Assembly: GCA_015075075.1 (NCBI GenBank)
Contig: JABTVA010000004.1
Coordinates: forward strand, 124,001 to 188,000
Direction: 5' to 3'
Source: Deltaproteobacteria bacterium
GTDB taxonomy: Bacteria; Desulfobacterota; GWC2-55-46
Length of the DNA stretch: 64,000 nt
The notes beneath the pieces are model-generated. The model was not told where the DNA came from. It saw nothing but the letters and a program-made list of their open reading frames with translations, and ran no database searches. Positions 45,809 through 54,787 of the stretch are shown piece by piece (within the stretch, counting starts at the first letter, position 1; each line of letters begins with the position of its first letter). The translations under genes and the position numbers were made by a program.

Positions 45809-46929
45809 GTGAAGGGATTCGGATTCGAGCTTGAGAAGAAAGATTCATCCGCAAGGCTGGGACGCGTTACAACTCCGCACGGCACGTTCAAGACACCCGT
45901 CTTCATGCCCGTGGGCACGAAGGCCTCCGTAAAGGGCATGACCCCGTCGGAGCTTAAGTCAATCGGGGTCGAGGTGATACTCGCTAACACCTATCACCTT
46001 TACCTCCGGCCCGGGCACGAGCTTGTAAGGGACCTCGGAGGCCTGCACGGGTTCATGGGCTGGGACGGCCCGGTGCTTACCGATAGCGGCGGCTTCCAGG
46101 TATTCAGCCTCTGCAAGCTGAGGAAGATAACCGAGGAAGGGGTCCAGTTCAGCTCGCACATAGACGGCACCCGGTACACGCTCACCCCCGAGAGCGCGGT
46201 CGCAATACAGGAGGCGCTCGGCGCTGACATAATAATGCCTCTCGACGAATGCACGCCCTATCCTGCCGACAGGGAGTATACGATAGAATCCATGAACCTC
46301 ACGCACAGGTGGGCCAGGAGGTGCAAGGAGTCCAAGGTACCGAACGGGCAGGCCCTCTTCGGCATAGTGCAGGGGGGGATGTACCCGGACTTGAGGGAGG
46401 AGAGCGCCAGGGCCCTTGTGGACATCGGCTTTGACGGCTACTCCATAGGGGGCTTGAGCGTCGGCGAGGAAAAAGGGCTCATGAAGGAGATGGCCCTTTC
46501 GGCCCTGCAGCACCTCCCGTCGGACAAGCCCAGGTATCTGATGGGGGTGGGCACGCCAGAGGACCTCGTATTCGGGGTAGGGGCCGGGATAGACATGTTC
46601 GACTGCGTCATGCCGACCCGAACGCCGAACGGAACCCTTACAGGCGGGGAAAATTGGTTATAAAGAATGCGCAATACGAGAAAGACCCCAGGCCCGTAGA
46701 GGAGGACTGCGGCTGCTACACCTGCAGGAACTTCTCGCGGGCATACCTCAGGCACCTCTTCATGGCCGGCGAGATGCTCGCGCCCAGGCTGAATACCATG
46801 CACAACCTCTTCTATTACACCAGGCTCATGCATGAGATGAGGGAGGCCATAGGGCAGGGCAGGTTCGAGGAGTTCAGGAAGAGGTTCCACGCCGACAGGT
46901 CGGAGCCCGATGCGATCGCGGCCCTGTAG
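45809..46929 (+). CDS. tgt: Queuine/preQ1 tRNA-guanine transglycosylase, one frameshift
   Basis: Two pieces make a normal Tgt of about 373 residues. [20 protein letters not shown] is near the start, [13 protein letters not shown] with the catalytic Asp near residue 90, [11 protein letters not shown] near 145, [12 protein letters not shown] near 190, and RTPNGTL near 270. After a break near 46650 the zinc site follows ([17 protein letters not shown]). One extra A in GGGGAAAATTGG explains the shift. Tgt exchanges guanine 34 for preQ1. Start is GTG. It works with QueA directly upstream. Confidence 0.94.
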
Positions 46930-46997
46930 CCGCGCTTAGGAAGCATTAAAGACCGCCCTCCGGTTTCGGAGGCAGACCAAACAAGGAGGACCGTATA

Positions 46998-47318
46998 GTG
47001 CTGTTTCTACCCGTTGCAACCGCTTACGCCCAGGACGCCCCTGCTGCCGCGCCGTTTTCCGGCATCATGAGCATAGCCCCGCTCATAATCCTCTTCGTCA
47101 TCTTCTATTTCCTCCTCATAAGGCCGCAGCAGAAGAGGGCCAAGGAGCACAAGCAGATGATATCGGCCCTCCAGAAGGGCGACAGCGTCATCACCTCGGG
47201 CGGCATACACGGCAGGATAACCGCCGTGAACGAGGACTCCGTGACAGTCGAGATTTCCGAGGGCGTGAGGGTAAAGGTCTCGAAGGAGGCCGTCACCGTC
47301 AGGAAGCCCCAGTCATAG
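46998..47318 (+). CDS. yajC: Sec translocase accessory subunit YajC
   Basis: A 106-residue protein. It has a TM helix near residues 25-45 (IAPLIILFVIFYFLLIRPQQ), the RPQQKRAKEHKQM motif after it, and a beta domain with SVITSGGIHGRITAV. YajC joins SecD and SecF at the membrane in protein export. The GTG start follows AAGGAGG. The order queA-tgt-yajC-secD-secF is kept across many bacteria, but here a MITE and a terminator lie between yajC and secD. Confidence 0.94.
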   Translation: MLFLPVATAYAQDAPAAAPFSGIMSIAPLIILFVIFYFLLIRPQQKRAKEHKQMISALQKGDSVITSGGIHGRITAVNEDSVTVEISEGVRVKVSKEAVTVRKPQS

Positions 47319-47320
47319 CT

Positions 47321-47462
47321 GGCAACCTCTAAAAATTGATATTTTCCCCGGACTCTGTGTCAGGCCGTGAATAAAAATGCTCACATATTGTCATCTATGC
47401 TCCGCTTTTTATTCCCGGTCTTCCTTGATTGCGGGAAAAATCTCTAATTTTTAGAGATTGTC
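47321..47462. mobile_element. MITE copy M5, between yajC and secD
   Basis: A 142-bp element starting GGCAACCTCTAAAAATTGAT two bases after the yajC stop and ending AATTTTTAGAGATTGTC. The centre has CCCCGGACTCTGTGTCAGGC and ATAAAAATGCTCACATATTG, as in the other copies. Flanking bases AGCT and AGTA agree only partly, so the target duplication has drifted. Confidence 0.85.
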
Positions 47463-47484
47463 AGTATTCAAATAATAATGGAGG

Positions 47485-47520
47485 CCGCCGCCCCTGCCTG
47501 AGAGATGCGCGGCGGTTTTT
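47485..47520 (+). terminator. Terminator-like hairpin upstream of secD
   Basis: Stem CCGCCGC (47485-47491) with GCGGCGG (47509-47515), then five T (47516-47520). It lies 85 bases before secD, so it may uncouple secDF from yajC or act as an attenuator; some read-through is likely. Confidence 0.65.
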
Positions 47521-47605
47521 CTTGAGAGAATCCCGCTGCAAATCGTTCCGGTAGGGGCGAGGGCGGCTATTCCGGAGCCGGTTGCCGGCTTCATTCGGAG
47601 ACGTA

Positions 47606-49192
47606 ATGAGAAGCATCTTTTGGCGTGTCATCCTTGTAGTCGTGTTTACGGCGCTGGCGTTTGTCCTTTTCCTGCCCTCTACCCCGGTCTCAAAGAGGCT
47701 CCCCTCTTTCTGGGCCGACAGTATTCCCAAGATAAACCTCGGCCTCGACCTCCAGGGCGGCATGCACCTGGTGCTTGACGTTGACCAGGACAAGGCCGTT
47801 GAGAACCATACCCAGAGGCTCGCCGGCTCCGTCGAGGACGCGCTCAAGAGAAAGGGTGCCGCGTTCTATAACGTCGTCCGCGAGGGGCTCGACTCCGTAG
47901 CGGTCTCCTACCCGGACGAGAGGTCAAAAAGTGAGATATCTCGGGTCGTAAAGGACGAGCTGGGCGTCTTCGGCTCGCCTTCCGACCAGAACGGCAGGCT
48001 CCTTTTCACGCTGGACAAGGGCGAGAGCGACCGCATACGGGAGTGGTCGCTTTCCCAGGCGCTCGAGACCATAAGGAACAGGATAGACAAGTTCGGGGTG
48101 GCCGAGCCCATAATACAGAAGCAGGGCGTAAACGAGGTCGTTGTGCAGCTCCCGGGCTTGAAGGACCCTGAAAGGGCCATTCAGCTCATAGGGAAGACCG
48201 CGGTCCTCGAGTTCAGGCTCGTGGACGAGTCCATGAGCCCGTACACCGCCGAGACCCAGGGGGCCCCCTTCGGCTCCGAGATCGTATACCAGCAGGGCTA
48301 CGACAGCCAGACCGGGACGGTCCAGAAAACACCGTTCCTCGTAAAGAGGGATGCCGCGCTCACAGGCGACTCTCTCTCCGACGCCCGGATGGCCTTCGAC
48401 ACCCAGTATAACGAGCCCTACGTCTCCCTCACCTTCGACTCGAACGGAGCGCGCGTATTCGAGAGGCTCACGACCCAGAACGTCGGGAAAAGGCTCGCCA
48501 TAGTCCTGGACGGGAACCTCCACTCCGCGCCGCAGATACGGGAGCCCATAGCCGGGGGCAAGGCCCAGATAAGCGGCGGGTTCACCCCCGAGGAGGCGAC
48601 CGACCTCGCCATTATATTGAGGGCAGGCGCGCTCCCCGCGCCCGTCAATATCGTTCAGAACGTAACAGTGGGGCCGAGCCTCGGCCAGGACTCCATTGAG
48701 GCGGGCTTGAAGGCCGGTCTCCTCGGCGCGGCTCTCGTCCTTCTCTTCATGATTATTTATTACAGGGCCTCCGGGGTCATAGCCGACTTTGCCGTCTTCC
48801 TTAATATCATAATGCTCCTCGGCGCGATGGCGTGGCTTAGCTCCACGCTTACGCTCCCTGGCATAGCCGGGATAGTCCTGACGATTGGCATGGGGGTCGA
48901 CTCGAACGTCCTCATATTCGAGAGGATAAAGGAGGAGCTCCATGCCGGGCGCACACCGAGGTCGGCCATAAACGCAGGGTTCGACAGGGCGTTTTGGAGC
49001 ATCGTGGACGCGCACGTCACGACACTCATCACGGCGGCCGTCCTCTTCCAGTTCGGGAGCGGCCCCATAAAGGGCTTTGCCGTGACGCTCAGCCTCGGCA
49101 TACTCATAAACCTTTTTACTGCGCTCGTCGGCACAAAGCTCATGTTCGACATACAGAGCGAGAGGTTCAGGGTCAAGAGGCTCAGCATATGA
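47606..49192 (+). CDS. secD: Protein translocase subunit SecD
   Basis: A 528-residue RND-fold membrane protein. It has an N-terminal TM (residues 5-25), NLGLDLQGGMHLVLDVD near residue 45, a large periplasmic P1 domain, VDESMSPYTAETQGAPFGS, and PVNIVQNVTVGPSLGQDSI before the second TM block. The last five TM helices hold IGMGVDSNVLIFERIKEEL, the SecD signature. SecD and SecF use the proton gradient to help release exported proteins. ATG 47606 is chosen over an upstream in-frame start because MRSIFWR begins the family sequence. Confidence 0.95.
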   Translation: MRSIFWRVILVVVFTALAFVLFLPSTPVSKRLPSFWADSIPKINLGLDLQGGMHLVLDVDQDKAVENHTQRLAGSVEDALKRKGAAFYNVVREGLDSVAVSYPDERSKSEISRVVKDELGVFGSPSDQNGRLLFTLDKGESDRIREWSLSQALETIRNRIDKFGVAEPIIQKQGVNEVVVQLPGLKDPERAIQLIGKTAVLEFRLVDESMSPYTAETQGAPFGSEIVYQQGYDSQTGTVQKTPFLVKRDAALTGDSLSDARMAFDTQYNEPYVSLTFDSNGARVFERLTTQNVGKRLAIVLDGNLHSAPQIREPIAGGKAQISGGFTPEEATDLAIILRAGALPAPVNIVQNVTVGPSLGQDSIEAGLKAGLLGAALVLLFMIIYYRASGVIADFAVFLNIIMLLGAMAWLSSTLTLPGIAGIVLTIGMGVDSNVLIFERIKEELHAGRTPRSAINAGFDRAFWSIVDAHVTTLITAAVLFQFGSGPIKGFAVTLSLGILINLFTALVGTKLMFDIQSERFRVKRLSI

Positions 49193-49263
49193 CGGGTAGA
49201 TAACCCGGCCTTTGAAACAAAGGGGTTTACGCGGCGGGAACGCCCGGGCCCCCTGGAGGATAG

Positions 49264-50178
49264 ATGGATTTCGTGCGGAATACCAATATAGACTTCATGA
49301 GCAAGAGGCGGATCGCCTTCGTCATCTCCGTCGTGCTCGCGGTTATCGGCCTTGTCGCGGCGGTGTCGATACCGCTGGGAAAGGCCAACCTGAGCATAGA
49401 CTTCGAGGGCGGGGTGGCCGTGCAGTTCAGGTTCGAGAAGCCTATTGAAATAGACAGGATGAGGACGGTCCTTGCGGAAAAGGGCTTCAAGGACGCCAAC
49501 CTCCAGCAGTTCGCCGAGCCCACCAAGCTCCTCGTGAAGCTCAAGGGCGGGGAGGGCGACCTGAGGGCCGTATCGAATTCCATCGGGAGCGCCTTTACCG
49601 AGAGCATGCCCGACAACCCCTTCATTATAGATTCCACCTCAGAAATAGGCCCGACCGTCGGCAGGAAGCTCCAGAAGGACGCGCTCTGGGCGGTAATAGT
49701 CGCGCTTATAGGCATACTCCTGTATGTCGCGAGGAGGTACGAGCTGAGGTTCGGGGTCGCGGCGGTCGTAGCCACCTTCCATGACGTCCTGGCCGTCCTC
49801 GGGATATTCTATCTCTTCGACAGGGAGATGAGCCTCCTTATAGTCACGGCGCTCCTTACGGTCGCCGGGTACTCGCTCACCGACACCGTCGTCGTATTCG
49901 ACAGGATACGCGAGAACATGAGGAAAAAGGCCAAGGGGGACTTCGCGTCCCTCTTGAACAGGTCCGTAAACGAGGTGCTTAGCAGGACCATAGTGACATC
50001 CTCGACCACCCTCCTTGCCGCACTTTCGCTCACCTTCCTGGGCGGGGAGGTCATACACGATTTCGCCCTCGCCCTCTCGCTCGGGGTGGTAGTCGGCACC
50101 TTCTCCTCGATCTTTGTAGCGAGCCCGCTCCTTCTTTTGTGGAAAAACAAGAAAAAACCGGCCCTTGCAAAGGCCTGA
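49264..50178 (+). CDS. secF: Protein translocase subunit SecF
   Basis: A 304-residue protein. NLSIDFEGGVAVQFRF near residue 42 is the first periplasmic signature, EIGPTVGRKLQKDA near residue 122 leads into the TM block, and LTVAGYSLTDTVVVFDRIREN near residue 198 is the SecF TM motif with the Asp and Arg of the proton path. SNTTL-type SSTTLLAALSLTFLGGEVI follows. Six TM helices are present. It pairs with SecD, which ends 72 bases upstream. Confidence 0.95.
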   Translation: MDFVRNTNIDFMSKRRIAFVISVVLAVIGLVAAVSIPLGKANLSIDFEGGVAVQFRFEKPIEIDRMRTVLAEKGFKDANLQQFAEPTKLLVKLKGGEGDLRAVSNSIGSAFTESMPDNPFIIDSTSEIGPTVGRKLQKDALWAVIVALIGILLYVARRYELRFGVAAVVATFHDVLAVLGIFYLFDREMSLLIVTALLTVAGYSLTDTVVVFDRIRENMRKKAKGDFASLLNRSVNEVLSRTIVTSSTTLLAALSLTFLGGEVIHDFALALSLGVVVGTFSSIFVASPLLLLWKNKKKPALAKA

Positions 50179-50517
50179 CCGGCCCCATTCCCATCATCCC
50201 TGTTCCGGTCCTGGCAGGCATCAGGCCTTGAGGCCTCGGTTTGCCCTGAGGTCGCGGATATCCCGCCAGGTTCACGCCATTTTCCCCCGATAAACCTTAA
50301 AAATCACGGTTGTAATTTTTTGGCATTTGTGCTATTCACAGTTATCGGCTGCGGCGGTCAAATCAATCGGAAGTTGAAGGAAAGCAACCGGCGCTGGATT
50401 GTTTTCCTTGCCGCATAGGGGCTCACGATGGGCCGCGCCAGGCTAAGATGCCGTTAAACCTGAAGGTATTTTCGGCGTCTTTTTTTTGCTTGAAAAGGAG
50501 CAGCCATTCTCAAGCAG
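50179..50517. other. Gap between secF and the GGDEF gene
   Basis: About 340 bases without a gene. It holds GC-rich short palindromes near 50215-50240 and an AT-rich stretch near 50295-50345 that could carry a promoter for the signalling block, but I find no pair of boxes good enough to assign. No riboswitch core was recognised. Confidence 0.4.
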
Positions 50518-52070
50518 ATGGAAAACAAGGACTGCATCCCGAAGGTCCTGCCGCCCCTGGACCTGTCCGGCTGGCGCGAATTCCAGAACGGGCTATCGTC
50601 CCTGCTGGCATGCCGCTCTCCTCCATGATTCCGGGGCGCTGCTCGTCCGCCCGCCTGGGGAGCCGTGCGCAGGTCGATAGCCGGAAGCCGCGGGCGCCGA
50701 GCTATCTCGGCAGCGATAGCCTGCAATCAGCGAGGCGCGCTGAGAAGAAGAGCGTCCATATCCATAAATGCCACGCCAACAATTACATCTTCGGGATCCC
50801 GGTACTGCTCGATTCCGGCCACTCGTTCGTGATACTCGGGGGCCGCACCTATCTTAAGGGGACCGAGATACGGGATTTCTACGAAGGGGTGATGGGCTAC
50901 GGCCTGGACGAGCAGGCCGTATTCGGGCTCCGGCAGGAGATAAACCCTGTCCCGCCCGGTTCGATATTCATGGTCCCGGCCATCGTGAACGGCATGGCGG
51001 CGCCGTTTCTGAGGTGTGTCGTGACGTCCGCAGGCTCCTGCCTCGGCGAGCCCGCCCCCGTGGGCCTCAAGGGCTTCAAGGCGCTCGAGGAGGTGTACAA
51101 GTCGCTCGCGCCGGTCCTGGACAGGGAGGAGCTCTACGAGACGATACTCGCGAAATCGTCCGAGCTCGTGGGCGCCGACAGGGGCTCGCTCATGATACTC
51201 GACAAGAAAAACAACGTCCTTTCGGTCAAGGCCGCCAGGGGCATGGACTTTAAGGCGGTCGAGAACCTTAAGATAAAGGTCGGGGAGGGGATCTCGGGCG
51301 CAATCGCCGCAAAGGGTATGCCGGTCTTCGTAAGGGACATCGAAAGAGAGGTGCCGGCCTGGAAGAACAGGCCGAGGTACAAGACGAAGTCCTTCATATC
51401 CATCCCGCTCATGCTGGAGCGGAAGGTGATAGGCGTCCTGAACGTCTCCGACAAGACTTCCGGCGCGGTCTTCTCCGAGGAGGACCTCCACCTCCTCACC
51501 TCGTTCGCCAACTACGCCTCCATAGCGCTCGAGCGCGGAGCGTACTACAGCATGAGCGAGGAATTGAAGATGCTCTCCATGACCGACCCGCTCACCGGCC
51601 TTTTCAACAGGAGGTACTTCAGGGAAAGGCTCTTCGAGGAGGTCGAGAGGGTAAAGAGGCACAACGAGTGCTTCACTTCCTTTGTTATAGACATAGACAA
51701 CTTTAAGACCTTTAACGACAGGTACGGCCACCTCGCCGGGGACGAGGTCCTGAAGGGGGTCGCGAGGGCCATAAGGGACGCGGTCAGGTCAATGGACGTG
51801 GTCGCGCGCTACGGGGGCGAGGAGTTCGCGGTCATACTGCCCCACACGAACAAGAAGGACGCCTATGTCATCGCCGAGAGGATACGGAGGGGCGTGCAGG
51901 ACTACAGGCCGCCTAACGCCGACCACGACGTATGGCCTACGATAAGCCTGGGGGTCGCGGAGTTCCCGGTGGACGCGAGCCACATAGACGACCTCATAAA
52001 CAAGGCCGACAAGGCCATGTATCTCGCAAAGAGGATGGGAAAGAACAAGGTTGTCGTTTATGAAAGATAA
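50518..52070 (+). CDS. PocR-GAF-GGDEF diguanylate cyclase, indels in first 200 bases
   Basis: From about 50750 the frame is intact. The PocR-type sensor (HKCHANNYIFGIPVLLDSGH, ILGGRTYLKGTEI) is followed by a GAF domain (LGADRGSLMIL-like LVGADRGSLMILDKKNNVL) and a GGDEF domain with RYGGEEFAVILP. The I-site RSMD lies five residues before GGEEF, so product inhibition is likely. Before 50750 the PocR start can be read across frames (MENKDCIPKVLPPLDLSGW, then LLVRPPGEP), so indels lie there. It makes c-di-GMP from GTP. It overlaps the ATPase gene by 11 bases. Confidence 0.9.
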
Positions 52071-54273
52071 GACGCTTTTCAGCACCTGCCCGGACGGCGA
52101 GTTCTTCGGCAGGGCTTCCGAGATTGAATATATCTGCGGGAGGGCCGGTGCCGCCCTGCCGGCGCCCGCCATATTCCTCTTCGGCAGGCGCTGGACCGGG
52201 AAGACAGAGGTCCTCCGGAGGGTCTTCAGGAACCTCTTCTGGGGGCAGGCCAGGGTCGTGCCCCTGTATTACCAGTTCAGGGGAGGGCGGCCCGGGGAGG
52301 AGTTCGCAGAGGACTACCTTAAAGAGGTGCTTAAGCAGTACCTGGCGTTCAGGCTCCGTGATTCAAGGCTCGTAAGGAACGAGCTAACGCTCGATAAAAT
52401 CGAGAGCCTGCTCGTCGACAACGACCTCTACGACCTCGCCGACCTCGCTGCCGTCCACCGGGAGGCGAAAAAGGCCGGTGACGAGACCGCGGCCCTGAGG
52501 AATGCCCTCCAGGCGCCGACGGCCGTATCGGCCCGCTCAGGGATCCCGGTCTACCTCATCCTCGACGACCTTGACCGCGCGGTCTCGGGCGCAGGGCAGA
52601 ACGAGGCCAGGCTGGCCAGGGAACTTATGGACTCGCTCGGGCCGTCTTCGTTCGTGGCCTCGGCTTCGGCAAGGCGGCTCATCGAAGGAGGCGTCTTTAA
52701 CGGCCCGGCTGAGGCCATCGAACTCGAAGGCCTCGACGAGGAGACCGCATCTTCAATGATGATGGACCTCTGCCGCCTCTACGGGGTGGGGTTCGACGCG
52801 GAGATAGTGAAGCTCGGGGCCCACAGGCTCGACGGCAACCCCATGTACATGAGGAACCTCGTCTGGGCCGCGTCAAAGGCCGGCACCGGGCTTACGACGC
52901 TCAAGGACTTCGCCGACATATATACGCAGGAGCTATTTGAGGGCAATACCGGGTTTGCGCTGAAATCCGCACTGGGTCTACGGGGCATCAATGCCCTCCG
53001 CGTGCTGCATGCCTGCTCAATCGCCAGGAAACCCCTAACGAGCGAGGAACTCTCGGAAAGGTTCAGGCAGGGCGAATCCGAGCTCGATTCCATCATAAGA
53101 ACACTTTCGGCCGCCGGCCTCCTCGAGGCGAGCCTCGGGTCGCTCAAATGGACCGGGGACGCGGCAGTAAAGGACTTCGTTTATTTCGCCTACGAGACGA
53201 GGGTCAAGGGCAGGTCAACGGAAGAGGTGCGGACTTACCTCGCTCGGGAGGTCTTGAAGGAGGGGTTCAACTTCAGGAGCTCCAAGATAGCGGTCAATCC
53301 TCAGGACGAGGTCTCAGAGGCCCTCAAGTCGTTTAACGGCCAGAAGTCCCGGAAGGTCCTTTTCAGCCATCAGGCCTTTGCCGCCCGGTTCCAGAAAGGG
53401 GCGCAGAAGGCCGGGGCAGTGGATGACGGAGAGCTTGCCTTCCCGCAGGTCGTGGGCTGCTTCGATTCCGAACGGCTCGAGGCCAATGAAGCGGGCCCTC
53501 CGATAATCGTGGCCCACGGGTTCCAGAACGGCAGGTACGATTCCGGGAACGAGGTGGTCTGGATGGCCGCGGTAAAGGACTCGGTCTCGCCGGTGAACAT
53601 CGGGGACGTCGAGAACTTCCTCAGGAGGTCCCAGATACTCAGGGAGAACTTCAGGGCAGCCAGGGTCGTCAGGTGGATAGTATCCAGGGAGGGCTTCACT
53701 GCTGAGGCGCTCAAGCGGGCCGAGGCGGAGGGCGTCCTCTCTTCCGATTCCGTGCAGCTTAAGATTATAAGGGAAAACCTTGAGAGCAGGGGCAAGGGCG
53801 CCGGGGCAGCTGAGATAAACGGGATAGCGCCGGTCAAGGAATTCGAGGTCGTCCTGCCCTCGGCCTCAAAGGCCGAGCTCGTCGCCGCGAGGGCCGTCGA
53901 GGAGATAGGCACCGAGATGGGCTTTGACGATGCCGCCATAGGGCAGATAAAGGCCGCCCTCGTCGAGGCTTGCATAAACGCCTTCGAGCACAGCAGGGTC
54001 AGGACGGCGAAGGTGTACCTGAAATTCGCGGCCTCGGCAAAGAGGCTAACCATCCACGTCCAGAACGGCGGGGTGGACTTCGACAGCCTCTCCGAGGCGG
54101 CATCGGCCCCTGCCGAGGCTGGAAAGCTCCCCAAAAAGCGCGGCTGGGGCTTCGAGCTCATGAAGGGGCTCATGGATGAAGTAAGGGTCGAAAAGGTCCG
54201 GGGCGGGGCCAAGGTCGTCCTGGTGAAGTACCTTGTCAGAAAAGGAGACGGCGGGAATGGTCAAGAGATATAG
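52060..54273 (+). CDS. AAA/STAND-like ATPase fused to an anti-sigma-type histidine-kinase-like domain
   Basis: A 737-residue protein. Residues about 15-300 are a P-loop ATPase with Walker A GRRWTGKT (42-49) and Walker B VYLILDDLD (164-172). A winged-helix-like part near 310-390 (LTSEELSERFRQGESELDSI) and a middle region near 400-580 follow. The C-terminal 130 residues are a GHKL ATPase of the RsbW/SpoIIAB kind: N-box E636..N640 (EACINAFEHS) and G-box GWGFELMKGLMDEV near 695. Such kinases phosphorylate STAS antagonists, and a STAS gene starts inside its last codons. I do not know a described protein with this layout. Confidence 0.88.
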   Translation: MKDKTLFSTCPDGEFFGRASEIEYICGRAGAALPAPAIFLFGRRWTGKTEVLRRVFRNLFWGQARVVPLYYQFRGGRPGEEFAEDYLKEVLKQYLAFRLRDSRLVRNELTLDKIESLLVDNDLYDLADLAAVHREAKKAGDETAALRNALQAPTAVSARSGIPVYLILDDLDRAVSGAGQNEARLARELMDSLGPSSFVASASARRLIEGGVFNGPAEAIELEGLDEETASSMMMDLCRLYGVGFDAEIVKLGAHRLDGNPMYMRNLVWAASKAGTGLTTLKDFADIYTQELFEGNTGFALKSALGLRGINALRVLHACSIARKPLTSEELSERFRQGESELDSIIRTLSAAGLLEASLGSLKWTGDAAVKDFVYFAYETRVKGRSTEEVRTYLAREVLKEGFNFRSSKIAVNPQDEVSEALKSFNGQKSRKVLFSHQAFAARFQKGAQKAGAVDDGELAFPQVVGCFDSERLEANEAGPPIIVAHGFQNGRYDSGNEVVWMAAVKDSVSPVNIGDVENFLRRSQILRENFRAARVVRWIVSREGFTAEALKRAEAEGVLSSDSVQLKIIRENLESRGKGAGAAEINGIAPVKEFEVVLPSASKAELVAARAVEEIGTEMGFDDAAIGQIKAALVEACINAFEHSRVRTAKVYLKFAASAKRLTIHVQNGGVDFDSLSEAASAPAEAGKLPKKRGWGFELMKGLMDEVRVEKVRGGAKVVLVKYLVRKGDGGNGQEI

Positions 54274-54625
54274 GAACTTCAAGGAGCTTGGCGATACGGT
54301 CGTCCTGTATCCCGACGACTACATAAACGATATCGAGGGGGAGAAGCTCGAAGACCTCTGCGCAAATTACCTCGACCGGGGATTCAGGAAGATAGTCGTG
54401 GACTTCTCGGAGACCGAGCTCGTCAACTCAATAGGCGTGTCCATACTGATAGGGGTGATAGAGAAGGTCAGGGAAAGGGACGCGAACATCTACTTCTCGG
54501 GCTTGAAGCGCGTGAACTACGACATATTCAGCATAGTGGGGCTAACCAAGCACATCAGGATATTCGAGACCGAAGAGGATGCCCTCGGCATTGGTCCCAA
54601 GACGGCGGGCCAGGCGGTCCTGTGA
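54257..54625 (+). CDS. STAS-domain protein (anti-sigma antagonist type)
   Basis: A 122-residue single STAS domain. KIVVDFSETELVNSIGVSIL near residue 45 is the central strand-helix motif, and S58 in NSIGV stands at the usual phosphorylation site. The protein ends in a tail of about 12 residues. It overlaps the end of the ATPase-kinase gene by 17 bases and has GGAG before the ATG, so it is the natural substrate of that kinase domain by context. A MITE follows immediately. Confidence 0.92.
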   Translation: MVKRYRNFKELGDTVVLYPDDYINDIEGEKLEDLCANYLDRGFRKIVVDFSETELVNSIGVSILIGVIEKVRERDANIYFSGLKRVNYDIFSIVGLTKHIRIFETEEDALGIGPKTAGQAVL

Positions 54626-54749
54626 TGAAAATTGATCTTTTCCCCGGACTCTGTGTCAGGCCGGGAATAAAAATGCTCACATATTGCTTATATGCTCCGC
54701 TTTTTATTCCCGGCCTTCCTTGATTGCGGGGAAAATCTCTAATTTTCAT
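54626..54749. mobile_element. MITE copy M6, after the STAS gene
   Basis: Begins ATGAAAATTGATCTTTTCCC next to the STAS stop and ends AATCTCTAATTTTCAT. The central arms GGCCGGGAATAAAAA and TTTTTATTCCCGGCC pair perfectly. The outer ends differ from the consensus (ATGAAAATT in place of TCTAAAAATT) but still match each other. It separates STAS from the GAF-HD-GYP gene by about 160 bases in total. Confidence 0.82.
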
Positions 54750-54787
54750 AGCTTTCATGAATAAACACCAACCCCCCGGAGGTATGG

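Noticed and set aside
46654-46929. Separate small gene after tgt
   Set aside because: It carries the Tgt zinc site ([17 protein letters not shown]) and completes the enzyme; one extra A explains the split.
50295-50345. Sigma-54 promoter TGGCATTTGTGCT before the GGDEF gene
   Set aside because: The GG and GC elements are only 7 bases apart, and sigma-54 needs 10.
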